From positions 1 through 25,651 of the IMG/VR virus record IMGVR_UViG_3300028742_000068: a stretch of DNA of 25,651 nt; one strand, 5' to 3'. The stretch is from a virus. A program made the translations under genes and the position numbers. Below the pieces are notes generated by a model, which searched no databases, was not told where the DNA came from, and saw only the letters and a program-made list of their open reading frames with translations. Below are positions 5,262 to 12,564 of the stretch, piece after piece; position 1 is the first letter of the stretch; every line of letters starts with the position of its first letter.

Positions 5262-6449
5262 ATGAAAGCAAGCTTTCGTGCGCTTTTTCGCGCACTGGGA
5301 ATTTCCCGTCATGCAATACACCCCACCGACGCCGGACGACGTGGAGCGCCTGAAAAAGGAGCTGGGCCTAGACGGCACCCAGATGGCCGAACTGTTCGGT
5401 GTGGCCGGAAACAGGGCATTTCGGCGATATACGTCCAAGTCGGATCTGCCCAAGAACAAGCGCGAGATCGGCGCACACATGTTGTTCTTCGCGATGGCAC
5501 GACTCGAATTGAGCGCCGATGCTATCGAGCGAATCCTCGCGCGCATGCGGCAGGCCGGCGCGACTATCGATCTGTCGGATACCGCTGGCGACTCGGGGTC
5601 ATCGCAGGACTGAGCGTCTGTGTAGCGGCTTGCGGCGGCGCCTCAAGCAAAGACCCCGCACCTGTAGCCAAAGCCATCCTTCCTGCTGCCGTCCCGGCTA
5701 GTGCGCCAGTAGCGGCATCTGATTCGAATACAGCATCACCAGCAGCATCCACCCCGGTGGCGGCTTCGAGTCCCGAGCCTGCTTCAATGCCTGCCGGCGC
5801 ACCTGTGCCGGCTTCGACACCGGTGGCGGGGGTCGTCTTTTTTGGCGACGATCAGGTCTTCGGCGACGTCATCAACCAGTTCGGTATGGTGACGATGACT
5901 TCGCCAACTGAGCCGGCGGCGCTTCAGCCATTGCTCCAATCTGAGTTCAATGATTCTGGCGTGACGGTCGCCAATACTTCGTCAGGCGGAACGTCGTCAT
6001 CGTTGCAAAACGAACTGGCCGGTATGGATGGCATGGGCCAAGGCGAACGCGCCCGAATGATCTCATCGGGCGCCAGGATCGCGGTCGAGGCGCACTCGAT
6101 CAATGATTTCCTCGGCGGCGAAACGGTTGAGGAATATCAGGCCGATCTCATCACGTGGGTTGAGGATGCGCAGGCCAATGGCATTCAGCCTGTTTTGCAA
6201 GAGCCGTCGCCGGTCTGTGATGGATCCGATCCGCTTCAGCCAGAGTACGTCTCAGCCATTGATTCAGTCGGCCAGCAACTGAACGTGCCGGTGATCCCGA
6301 TCTACAGCTATGTCCAGGGCCTCGCCAACTGGCAGTCGCATATGACGAACTGCGAGATTCCGGACGCGTATCTGGATGGCCTGGAGGCGAAGCAGGCGCA
6401 GGCAGTCATTGCACCGCTTGTCAAAACGATCATCGGGGGGAAGTCATGA
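5262..6449 (+). CDS. Lipoprotein with degenerate SGNH-hydrolase-like domain (start uncertain)
   Basis: The convincing part begins near 5580: a basic stretch, a hydrophobic core and the lipobox VAAC followed by GG, then an Ala/Pro/Ser-rich linker and a domain of about 200 residues. The domain resembles SGNH hydrolases, but block I reads FFGDDQ (Ser to Asp), block III reads HSIND, and NCEIPD stands where a DxxHP motif is expected. It is therefore probably catalytically dead. The only standard start in frame is ATG 5262, with a strong AGAGGA 5 nt away. The first 105 residues of that reading are Arg-rich and look like the shadow of the regulator gene in the other frame. So the lipoprotein either uses a non-standard start or frameshift, or carries an unusual N-terminal extension. 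Confidence 0.65.
   Translation: MKASFRALFRALGISRHAIHPTDAGRRGAPEKGAGPRRHPDGRTVRCGRKQGISAIYVQVGSAQEQARDRRTHVVLRDGTTRIERRCYRANPRAHAAGRRDYRSVGYRWRLGVIAGLSVCVAACGGASSKDPAPVAKAILPAAVPASAPVAASDSNTASPAASTPVAASSPEPASMPAGAPVPASTPVAGVVFFGDDQVFGDVINQFGMVTMTSPTEPAALQPLLQSEFNDSGVTVANTSSGGTSSSLQNELAGMDGMGQGERARMISSGARIAVEAHSINDFLGGETVEEYQADLITWVEDAQANGIQPVLQEPSPVCDGSDPLQPEYVSAIDSVGQQLNVPVIPIYSYVQGLANWQSHMTNCEIPDAYLDGLEAKQAQAVIAPLVKTIIGGKS
5264..5307 (+). promoter_or_regulatory. Structured leader: three consecutive inverted repeats before the regulator start
   Basis: GAAAG-CAAG-CTTTC (5264-5277), GTGCGC-6 nt-GCGCAC (5278-5295) and GGGAA-T-TTCCC (5297-5307) follow one another without gaps. The last covers the only purine-rich ribosome-binding candidate (GGGA) of ATG 5311. 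Folding could limit translation of the regulator. The first two lie inside the longer frame that begins at ATG 5262. Confidence 0.45.
5311..5613 (+). CDS. Small HTH-like transcriptional regulator
   Basis: From ATG 5311 this is a 100-residue protein. The N-terminal half (PDDVERLKKELGLDGTQMAELFGVAGNRAFRRY) has the spacing of an XRE-type helix-turn-helix with an LGL-turn-MAELFGV core. A hydrophobic helical segment (HMLFFAMARLEL) and an acidic tail follow. Upstream in-frame GTG 5278 would add MRFFAHWEFPV, but it lacks a good Shine-Dalgarno. It is the first gene behind a promoter with a palindromic operator, so autoregulation is likely. It lies wholly inside the longer frame of the lipoprotein, in the +1 phase. 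Similar small phage proteins usually carry no known function beyond DNA binding. Confidence 0.8.
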   Translation: MQYTPPTPDDVERLKKELGLDGTQMAELFGVAGNRAFRRYTSKSDLPKNKREIGAHMLFFAMARLELSADAIERILARMRQAGATIDLSDTAGDSGSSQD

Positions 6450-7141
6450 AACGCACAACAAGAAACGTTGCTGGCCGCGGTCGCCGCTGGCGCGCAGCAG
6501 TCGCCATCACCATAGGTTGCGCCGCAACAAGCGCGCATGCCGAATCATGGTTCCAGTTCGAAGCCGGTATCGGCGTGGCAAAGTCCGCCGATTCTGGCGA
6601 CAATGTCTGGATCCAGTACGCGATGCCTCACAAGGAGACGCTGACCACGCCCGCATGGATGGTCGGCATCACCGGCCAACCCCTGAGCCATCTCGCCTAC
6701 CACGTCGATTTTGTCGACCTTGGCGAAGTCTCATCCAGCAGCCAGGCAGTCTACGACTTTGACTATGACGCGAATACCCACAAGGTGCTTCACTTTCCGG
6801 CTCCGGTCTCATCGCTTTCTGGATCGGGCCGCACGCTCGGCATCGCTCTCACGCTCGAGCCGAATTACACGTGGCACGACGTCCGGTTTGGCATCGAAGG
6901 TGGCCCATTCATCTTCCGGGGAACGTGGAACGTGTCAATCACGAACCCGGATGGGTCGATGAAACAACTGGACCACGCGCCACAGGTTCAGATCGGCTAC
7001 GTGGCGGGTGCATCAATCGGCTATAAGGATATAAGCCTGTCGTACCGGTACTACAGTGACAAGGAAAAGTGGAACCCCAATCCAGGCCTCATCAAGCACA
7101 CCAGCACGCTGATGGTCACTTACCGGCATAGCTTCTGGTGA
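6446..7141 (+). CDS. Outer-membrane beta-barrel protein
   Basis: This 231-residue protein has a twin-basic, hydrophobic signal peptide ending in SAHA (about residue 32). The mature part alternates polar and hydrophobic residues typical of beta strands and ends in an aromatic residue (RHSFW), as BAM-dependent barrels do. About 200 mature residues would form an 8-stranded barrel. Near the C-terminus, YYSDKEKWNPNPG loosely recalls the HxSN...NPG region of the lipid A deacylase PagL, but the catalytic His position is Tyr, so activity is doubtful. The ATG overlaps the lipoprotein stop as ATGA with GGGGGAAG before it, so the two are co-translated. Confidence 0.82.
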   Translation: MKRTTRNVAGRGRRWRAAVAITIGCAATSAHAESWFQFEAGIGVAKSADSGDNVWIQYAMPHKETLTTPAWMVGITGQPLSHLAYHVDFVDLGEVSSSSQAVYDFDYDANTHKVLHFPAPVSSLSGSGRTLGIALTLEPNYTWHDVRFGIEGGPFIFRGTWNVSITNPDGSMKQLDHAPQVQIGYVAGASIGYKDISLSYRYYSDKEKWNPNPGLIKHTSTLMVTYRHSFW

Positions 7142-7178
7142 AGAGTAGAATACGCGTTAGAGTATTCAGGAGAATCCG

Positions 7179-7292
7179 ATGCAGAACACAAAGTTCATGC
7201 TGTCATTTATTGGGGTTTCAGCGGTCATCTTGCTTTTTCTGATCGCCGCCGCTTCCGGCATCCTTGCTGTCATTTTCGATTGGGTGTTTTAA
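7179..7292 (+). CDS. 37-residue single-pass membrane peptide
   Basis: ATG 7179 opens a 37-codon frame (MQNTKFMLSFIG...FDWVF) preceded by AGGAGA at an ideal distance of 5 nt. Residues 8-33 are a continuous hydrophobic helix. A small inverted repeat GAATAC/GTATTC (7148-7153 and 7162-7167) lies directly before the Shine-Dalgarno and could modulate it. It is the last gene of the accessory block. Size and topology recall small phage membrane proteins that inhibit DNA entry or modulate membrane complexes; there is no sequence proof. Confidence 0.65.
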   Translation: MQNTKFMLSFIGVSAVILLFLIAAASGILAVIFDWVF

Positions 7293-7299
7293 TTCCAAA

Positions 7300-7342
7300 C
7301 GCCGCCACCCGCCGAGCTAAACCACCTCATCGGGTGGCGGCG
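7300..7342. repeat. 12-bp perfect inverted repeat at a convergent gene junction
   Basis: CGCCGCCACCCG (7300-7311) and CGGGTGGCGGCG (7331-7342) pair exactly over a 19-nt loop. The right arm lies in the last codons of the minus-strand fibre-associated gene, the left arm in the gap to the plus-strand membrane peptide. On the minus strand only TTT follows, so it is at best a weak intrinsic terminator. It would block or stabilise both converging transcripts. Confidence 0.6.
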
Positions 7343-7517
7343 CCACGAACACCCACTGACCATCTGACTCGGTAGCCCCCCAGTTGTCATTGGGTTGGGG
7401 CGCTACACTTGTGACGTCCACCCATACAAGTTCCGGATGAAACAGTGTGGCGATATCGGCATCTGTGGAAAATATCTCCATGACGATTCCTTTGTCAATA
7501 CGCGCGTAGGTTTTCAT
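7317..7517 (-). CDS. Small tail-fibre-associated protein
   Basis: From ATG 7517 this is a 66-residue protein (MKTYARIDKGIVMEIF...). The start shares one base with the stop of the tail-fibre gene (TAATG), so it is translationally coupled to it. The N-terminal pattern, KxYARxDxGxVxEI, followed by FHPELVWVDVT, is typical of short proteins encoded right after phage tail fibres, often regarded as fibre assembly or tip proteins. A C-terminal WVFVAPPPDE segment also fits that type. The Pro codons near the end form one arm of an inverted repeat. Confidence 0.8.
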   Translation of the reverse strand: MKTYARIDKGIVMEIFSTDADIATLFHPELVWVDVTSVAPQPNDNWGATESDGQWVFVAPPPDEVV

Positions 7518-9157
7518 TACGAATACTCCCAAATTTCCACATAGCCCTTGGACCCGAAGCCGCCAGCGAGTACGCCGCTTCCTGAGCCGCCAGCGGTTCC
7601 AGACCCGCCGCACCCTAGATTGCTTGCGGATGTTCCTCCCGTATTAAGCGGCACAATGCCTGTCGCTGGTCCTAACAAACTAGAGCTTCCGGCTCCTCCG
7701 TACATAAAAGTAGCACTCTGCGCCAAGGAGTATCCCTGGCTACCCCCGACGCACGCGAAGATGTTTGCCCCAACTGGCGCGCTGCTTGCCGAGCCGTTAC
7801 TGTTGACATTGGGTGGCACCGTATTGTTTAGCATGCTTCCGCCCACACCTCCAGGCGCAGAGATCAAAGTTCCAACCGATGACGTTCCGCCATTTCCACC
7901 GGCGCTCCCGGCGGCTGCGATCCCCGCGGCTCCAATTGTTACGGCCTGGCTTGCCCCGATAGCCGCAGCCAAAAACCTTCCCTCGCCATAAGCACCAGAA
8001 CCGCCGGGAGATCCTAGGCTCGCATTGCCTGAGGATGGTATGGTTATGCCAGCGCCAGCGCCGCCACCACCCTGCACTTTGATCACGACCGACGTCATGC
8101 CTGCTGTTGGCGTGTACGTACCAGACGCAGCGAAGGTTTGGACATTAATCAAACGCCCCGTCGCCTGCCCAAGCTGCATGGCATGCAGCGGCTTCGTGGC
8201 CGGATTGATCTGTTCCGCGCCGCCGGTCTGGCTATTCAGCACCAGCTCGCCGAGGCTTGCACTATAGAGCGCGGTGTACTGTGAGCCGGCGACGATCTCA
8301 CCGCCCTGCAGTGCTCCGGCCACTCCTACGAGATTGACCGATCCTCCGCCGGCGTTGATCGTGCATGGACCGGTGTTGTTGTTTGCGGCCTTGAACGTGA
8401 TTTCCTGCCCATCGGTGTAGGCAGTGAGAGCCGGCGTAAGCGAGAGCGCAATCTGGTTCGCCGTCGTGCTCGTATCGACTGCGTAGCCAGGGGAGCCCGT
8501 CTGCATCATCTGCAGCAGACTCGTGACCTGCGGCACGCCGGCCGGCACCGAGATGTTGCCGGACGTGACGGTGCTCTGGCCATTCGCAACCGTCACGACG
8601 GCAAGCGCAGTCCAGCCGCTGTCGACCGTCGGCGTGACTTGGGTGCCAGTGGTCGCGGCGGTACCGGCTTTGGCCTGAATGACGCAGACGCCCTGACGTT
8701 CAGTGGGCAGCGGGGCGCCCGAACCGCCCTGGCCGTTCAACGGGATCTGAGGATTCGCGCTGTTGAAGAACGGCAGCACGGCCGTCGTCGTGTCCTGATC
8801 CTGATACTGCGCTTCGATCAGGTAAGCGATGCTGAAGCCGCTCGTTGTCGGCGCAGGCGTTGAGATCGTCTGGGCCGCCATGTTGAGGCCCTGCTTCAGG
8901 ATCATGTCGGTCGTGTCAGCCGGCAGAGAGCCCCAAGTCGTCGCATCGACGGCCGTCATGCTGTAGATTTCGCCGATCCCGACAAGCACATTCAGCGCGG
9001 CAGGGGAATTCGGCGTGACTGGAAGCCCGCGCACGACGGTGTTACCACCGAATGCGGCCTGCGAAAGCTTCGCTAGGCCGATCATCGTTGCGCGTTGCGC
9101 GAACAGGAAGTCGACGCTGCGGCCCTGTTCAGACGTGTAAACAATTGGTCTGTCCAT
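7517..9157 (-). CDS. Tail fibre with glycine-rich C-terminal tip
   Basis: This 546-residue protein has an N-terminal domain of about 100 residues that probably joins the fibre to the baseplate (starts MDRPIVYTSEQGR). A beta-rich, Thr/Ala-rich shaft and a trimerisation-like stretch around residues 240-330 follow. From about residue 335 comes a TFAASGTYTPTAGMTSVVIKVQGGGG domain, then many Gly-rich loops (GGAGS, GGSGTAGGSG). The latter is typical of glycine-rich receptor-binding tips, in which polyglycine helices display variable loops. It would recognise the host surface. AAGGAAA precedes the ATG. The HNH gene on the other strand separates it from the rest of the tail operon. Confidence 0.85.
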   Translation of the reverse strand: MDRPIVYTSEQGRSVDFLFAQRATMIGLAKLSQAAFGGNTVVRGLPVTPNSPAALNVLVGIGEIYSMTAVDATTWGSLPADTTDMILKQGLNMAAQTISTPAPTTSGFSIAYLIEAQYQDQDTTTAVLPFFNSANPQIPLNGQGGSGAPLPTERQGVCVIQAKAGTAATTGTQVTPTVDSGWTALAVVTVANGQSTVTSGNISVPAGVPQVTSLLQMMQTGSPGYAVDTSTTANQIALSLTPALTAYTDGQEITFKAANNNTGPCTINAGGGSVNLVGVAGALQGGEIVAGSQYTALYSASLGELVLNSQTGGAEQINPATKPLHAMQLGQATGRLINVQTFAASGTYTPTAGMTSVVIKVQGGGGAGAGITIPSSGNASLGSPGGSGAYGEGRFLAAAIGASQAVTIGAAGIAAAGSAGGNGGTSSVGTLISAPGGVGGSMLNNTVPPNVNSNGSASSAPVGANIFACVGGSQGYSLAQSATFMYGGAGSSSLLGPATGIVPLNTGGTSASNLGCGGSGTAGGSGSGVLAGGFGSKGYVEIWEYS

Positions 9158-9178
9158 TCTAAATTTCCTTAGAACTTC

Positions 9179-9184
9179 TATAAT
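9179..9184 (+). promoter_or_regulatory. Possible -10 element for the HNH gene
   Basis: A perfect TATAAT lies 34 nt before ATG 9218. The -35 region is poor (TTCTAA at 9157-9162, 16-bp spacing), so this is a weak or regulated promoter at best. Confidence 0.35.
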
Positions 9185-9217
9185 TTGGCTTTCGGCGATT
9201 CAGTGAGGAATTCGGAA

Positions 9218-9700
9218 ATGATCGAAATACCGCTCACGCAGGGCAAATCCGCGCTTATCGATGACGAGGATTTCGAACTCGTCTCAAAGCACAAGTGGTA
9301 TGCAGAGAAGTCAGGCGACGGACGCCGCTGGTACGCCGCGACATCGATCCGGACTGCTGACGGGAAAAAGACAACGATCAAGATGCACCGCTATATCAAG
9401 GGCATCACCGACCGGAGAATCGATTGCGATCACCGCGATCTGAACGGCCTGAATAACCAGAAGCTCAACCTACGTGTCTGTACCCGCGCGCAGAACATGC
9501 AAAACACGCCAGTCAAATCGAATAGCAGTAGCGGTCTTAAAGGGATCGTGCTGCATAAATCGAGTGGCCTATGGGGCGCCCGCATCCGAGTGAACGGGAA
9601 GGTCAAATCGCTCGGTTATTTCTACACTCCCGAAGGCGCGCACGCGGCGTACTGCAAAGCTGCTGCCGAACATCACGGCGAGTTCGCCCGTACTGCCTAG
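9218..9700 (+). CDS. HNH homing-type endonuclease with AP2 DNA-binding domain
   Basis: From ATG 9218 (GTGAGG about 9 nt before) this is a 160-residue protein. Residues 55-92 hold the HNH signature: MHRYI, then DHRDLNGLNNQKLNLRVCT and AQN. Residues 105-157 hold an AP2-type domain (SGLKGIVLHKSSGLWGARIRVNGKVKSLGYF...AYCKAAAEHHGEFA). This pairing is common in free-standing phage homing endonucleases, which cut a cognate site and spread by repair. The gene faces the opposite way to its neighbours, lies exactly between two tail genes, overlaps the stop of one by 4 nt, and seems lower in GC. All this suggests a mobile intron-less insertion. Confidence 0.92.
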   Translation: MIEIPLTQGKSALIDDEDFELVSKHKWYAEKSGDGRRWYAATSIRTADGKKTTIKMHRYIKGITDRRIDCDHRDLNGLNNQKLNLRVCTRAQNMQNTPVKSNSSSGLKGIVLHKSSGLWGARIRVNGKVKSLGYFYTPEGAHAAYCKAAAEHHGEFARTA

Positions 9701-10353
9701 GGCGTGACTGGGTTGTCTTCGATGCGCATCCATACAACCGTTCCTGTCATCCGCGTCGATTCGACCGCGGCGATGATCGCGGCGTCCGTGATGGCAGTAA
9801 GCGGTGTCTCGGACCATGCTCCGTACGAGTCCCATGACCAGCGCCACGAATCCAGTTCGCCGAGCGATTGCGCGTTGGTGATGGGCCGGTAGGCCGTGAC
9901 GAAGCTCTGGTAGGGCATGGGAGCGCCCCATTTGCCGACACCGGTATCCCAGTAGAAGCCCCCATCCCAGCCGCCTGAGTCCGTCGTATTGCTCGGCTCG
10001 AAGATGTCCGGCACTCGACCTGTGATGAGCGTCAGCACCGCCGACATGTTGGCCCGCGTCGGCCCCTTCACGAACAGATTCGCAAGGATGCGGGCGCGGA
10101 AAGGACCGTCCTGCTCGTTCGGCAGTCGCGGCAGCGTCGTGCCGAAGAAGTCATTCGAGATCAGGTCAAGGTAACCGTCAGTCGCCGTTGCGATGCGCGT
10201 CTGAAGCGTCGCGTAAGTGATCTGCGCATAGATCGTCGAGAGAGCCCACGCCGGCCCCTGCAGCGTCGCGTCGAAGTTCGGCGAGGACTGGAACCACGAC
10301 TTCGGGATCTGCGCCTTCAGCCGCGCGAAAATATCAGCGATATCACCCTTCAT
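9697..10353 (-). CDS. Baseplate/tail protein at the J-fibre junction
   Basis: This 218-residue protein follows baseplate J with an ATGA overlap. It starts MKGDIADIFARLKAQIPKSWF and continues with a helical N-terminal half in which FRARILANLF resembles the RxRIxA-type segment of phage tail proteins of the Mu gp48/YmfQ or P2 I class. The C-terminal half is Trp/Tyr-rich (GGWDGGFYWDTG). Its place between baseplate J and the tail fibre is where the protein linking the fibre to the wedge is expected. Family membership is by position and pattern only. Confidence 0.78.
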   Translation of the reverse strand: MKGDIADIFARLKAQIPKSWFQSSPNFDATLQGPAWALSTIYAQITYATLQTRIATATDGYLDLISNDFFGTTLPRLPNEQDGPFRARILANLFVKGPTRANMSAVLTLITGRVPDIFEPSNTTDSGGWDGGFYWDTGVGKWGAPMPYQSFVTAYRPITNAQSLGELDSWRWSWDSYGAWSETPLTAITDAAIIAAVESTRMTGTVVWMRIEDNPVTP

Positions 10354-11531
10354 GTGATGCTCACCGTGCCCGCGATAATCTGCTGCTGGGCAGATGCCAC
10401 CAGGTCAGACGTACCACCGTTGATGGTCAGGCCGGTGACGGGCAGCGTGACACCGGACACACCCCAGATCACCGCATACAGTTGCGACCAGGACAGCGTG
10501 CCGCCCAGCGGGACCGCCGCAATGAAGTTTTCGATTGCCGTCGTCACCGCAGCTTCGACATTCGGCTGTGTGAAGCCAGCGGCGGCCGTCACACTCGCGG
10601 CAATGTTCGCCGTGAGATCCGTGGCCGCATAAACGGCGAATGTGATCGACAGCCCACGAATGGCATTGATCGCGGCGTACACCGTATCGTGCAACTGCGT
10701 CGTGAAAGGCGAGATCACGACGTAGAAGAAGCCCATCTGCGTGGCGCCACCCAACGTCTGGTTCTCGACGATCTCGAACTGGATGCCCTGCTGCAGGCCT
10801 TCGATTGCCGAGACGACCGCCGAGTAGATCGCTGCGCGCAGACCTTGGATATAGGCTGCGAAGCGCGTCATCACGGCTTCATCGGTCTCTTGGTTGACGC
10901 CATTCGCGAACGAATTTGGATTCGTCACCGTGTCGACGCCAACGATGGCAGTCGAGATGGTCGTGATCGATCCCGCCGCGACGTTGGTCTGCACACCGGT
11001 GTTCGTCGCCTGGACCGTCGCCTGTCCACTCGTGACGCCGGCCGGAATTATGTAGGCGTTCGCCGCGACGTTGAAGTAGGTCTGCGTCGGGTCCGGGATG
11101 ACCTGAAACGGCTGCGTCCCGTCGGCGGTTTGCGCCATCGCGCCGCCCGAATACGTTACAACGCCCGTGGAACTGATCGAGGGCGTGCCAGCCGGAATCG
11201 TCGTCGCGTTAGTCGGCGTAAAGCGTGAGAACAGCACTTGTCCGATCGAGCCGACTGCCTGCTCGCGCGGCGGACACCCGAAATCGGCGATGAACGTGTC
11301 GACGTCCTCGCCTTCCGACGTCGACAGGCGCGTCACGTTGAGCAGCGTCATGATCAGCGACTGCAGCCACATCGCCACGCCAGCCGTCGCCTCGACGCGG
11401 GCCAACTCAAGCGAGCCCACAACGAATGTCAGAAAGACCGCGATAGCACTGGGAATGGCCGCCACCGCCGACTGGATCGCCGCGACCTGCTGCTGGACGA
11501 TTGTCGTGAAGCTTTGCTGGTTAAGAGCCAT
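10350..11531 (-). CDS. Baseplate wedge protein J-like
   Basis: This 393-residue protein has the layout of the baseplate J / Mu gp47 family. A helical N-terminal part includes LNVTRLSTSEGEDVDTFIADFG, the region that carries the family's characteristic segment after the Ala-rich helix. A beta-rich middle follows (TIPAGT, VQATNTGVQTNVAAGSIT), then a conserved ETDEAVMTRF stretch and a C-terminal helical half with AAINAIRGLSITFAVY. Together with the W-like protein encoded just upstream it would form the baseplate wedge. The start overlaps the preceding gene by 11 nt. Confidence 0.9.
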   Translation of the reverse strand: MALNQQSFTTIVQQQVAAIQSAVAAIPSAIAVFLTFVVGSLELARVEATAGVAMWLQSLIMTLLNVTRLSTSEGEDVDTFIADFGCPPREQAVGSIGQVLFSRFTPTNATTIPAGTPSISSTGVVTYSGGAMAQTADGTQPFQVIPDPTQTYFNVAANAYIIPAGVTSGQATVQATNTGVQTNVAAGSITTISTAIVGVDTVTNPNSFANGVNQETDEAVMTRFAAYIQGLRAAIYSAVVSAIEGLQQGIQFEIVENQTLGGATQMGFFYVVISPFTTQLHDTVYAAINAIRGLSITFAVYAATDLTANIAASVTAAAGFTQPNVEAAVTTAIENFIAAVPLGGTLSWSQLYAVIWGVSGVTLPVTGLTINGGTSDLVASAQQQIIAGTVSIT

Positions 11532-11907
11532 ATGCCGGGACGTTGAAGTTCAGGGTCTGCGGAACGCCGGTGGGCGCGTAGATATAGTTGATCGCCACGC
11601 TGAGGAGGCCGGTCGCGTCGTTCTGGTAGGTGAAGGTCGGAGGGGGCTGCTTCTGCACATCGGCCTCAAGCGCCAGGACGCTGTTGATCAGCGACTTGAT
11701 CAGCGCGAACTCTTCGACCGACAACGCATGGCCGACGAAGCGGCCGAGGCCAGCGCCGTAGGTCGGATGCCAGATGTATGTACCTGGTGGCGTCAGCAGC
11801 GCGCGCACAATACGCTGGTTCAGTTCCGTCACGCCGGTGGCAAGCAAATCGTCCCCTGAGGCCGAGAACTGTGTGTCTTGGCCCCACCAGTGAAATTCAT
11901 CGGGCAT
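11521..11907 (-). CDS. Baseplate wedge protein, gp25/W-like
   Basis: This 128-residue protein is of gp25/W size. The central TELNQRIVRALLTPPGTYIWHPTYGAGLGRFVG segment carries the family's typical order: a helix with a basic residue, an LLT-PG turn, and the YGxGL motif. EEFALIKSLINSVLAL then forms the helix and a beta C-terminus follows. It initiates sheath attachment and joins baseplate J in the wedge. It lies between spike and J, as in P2- and Mu-like operons. Confidence 0.88.
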   Translation of the reverse strand: MPDEFHWWGQDTQFSASGDDLLATGVTELNQRIVRALLTPPGTYIWHPTYGAGLGRFVGHALSVEEFALIKSLINSVLALEADVQKQPPPTFTYQNDATGLLSVAINYIYAPTGVPQTLNFNVPAYGS

Positions 11908-11916
11908 CGTCTACTC

Positions 11917-12564
11917 TCAGGTCGGCGGGCTGGTCTGACTGCCGGCGCCGTGTTCGAGGTGGGTGTGGTTGTGCACGCTCTTGCCCTGCGCTGTCAGGTC
12001 GTTGTTGACCGTGACAGGGCCGTTGAGGGTCGCGTTGCCGCCCTGCGGGCCGGTTCCCTGCGTGACCTGACCGTCCAGTTCGATCGCGGGCGCAGACACG
12101 GTGGCTTCCGTGCCCGCGGTCAGACCGATCGTTTGGGTGGCCTGCATCACGATCGTCTGGGCCGAGAAATTCATCCCGGTGGCCGCGTTGAAAGTCATGG
12201 TTCCGTCGTTGTTCAGCTTGACGTAGGAACCCTTACTGTCGACGATCGCCGCTTGCCCCGATTGGACGACCGGGGGGCGCGCTGAATTGTTGAAGAAGCG
12301 TCCACCTACGACAGTCGCCTCGACCCGGCCATCCATGAAATCGAGCCGCACGGAATCGCCGATACCAGGCCCGAACACCGCACCGAAGTTGTTGCCGACC
12401 CAAGGGGCCGCGAGCGGAATGAAGCCCGTCTCGTCGGTGAGATTCGGCAGAATCAGCACCTTGACCGTGTAGTCGTTCGGGTTGTACGCGCTGATCTGGC
12501 CGTACTTCGTGAAACTGAAGTTGCCCATGAACTCGGACACGACACGCTTGATGTGTTCGATCAT
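11917..12564 (-). CDS. Baseplate spike protein, gpV-like
   Basis: This 215-residue protein has an N-terminal OB-fold-like part (residues 20-75, QISAYNPNDYTVKVLILPNLTDETGFIPL...WVGNNFGAVFGPGIGDSVRLDFMDG). A repetitive beta-helix-like stretch follows (VKLNNDGTMTFNAATGMNFSAQTIV), then a C-terminal HNHTHLEHG motif. His pairs of the HxH type near the tip coordinate a metal ion in P2 gpV-class spikes. It would pierce the outer membrane. The start overlaps the hub gene stop as ATGA. Confidence 0.88.
   Translation of the reverse strand: MIEHIKRVVSEFMGNFSFTKYGQISAYNPNDYTVKVLILPNLTDETGFIPLAAPWVGNNFGAVFGPGIGDSVRLDFMDGRVEATVVGGRFFNNSARPPVVQSGQAAIVDSKGSYVKLNNDGTMTFNAATGMNFSAQTIVMQATQTIGLTAGTEATVSAPAIELDGQVTQGTGPQGGNATLNGPVTVNNDLTAQGKSVHNHTHLEHGAGSQTSPPT

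Noticed and set aside
5278-5310. GTG 5278 as start of the HTH regulator
   Set aside because: There is no Shine-Dalgarno, and the added MRFFAHWEFPV lies in a leader made of inverted repeats; kept only as an alternative.
9185-9217. Longer start for the HNH protein at 9185
   Set aside because: The extension lacks a Shine-Dalgarno, whereas ATG 9218 has GTGAGG at a suitable distance and begins the usual MIEIPL-type N-terminus.
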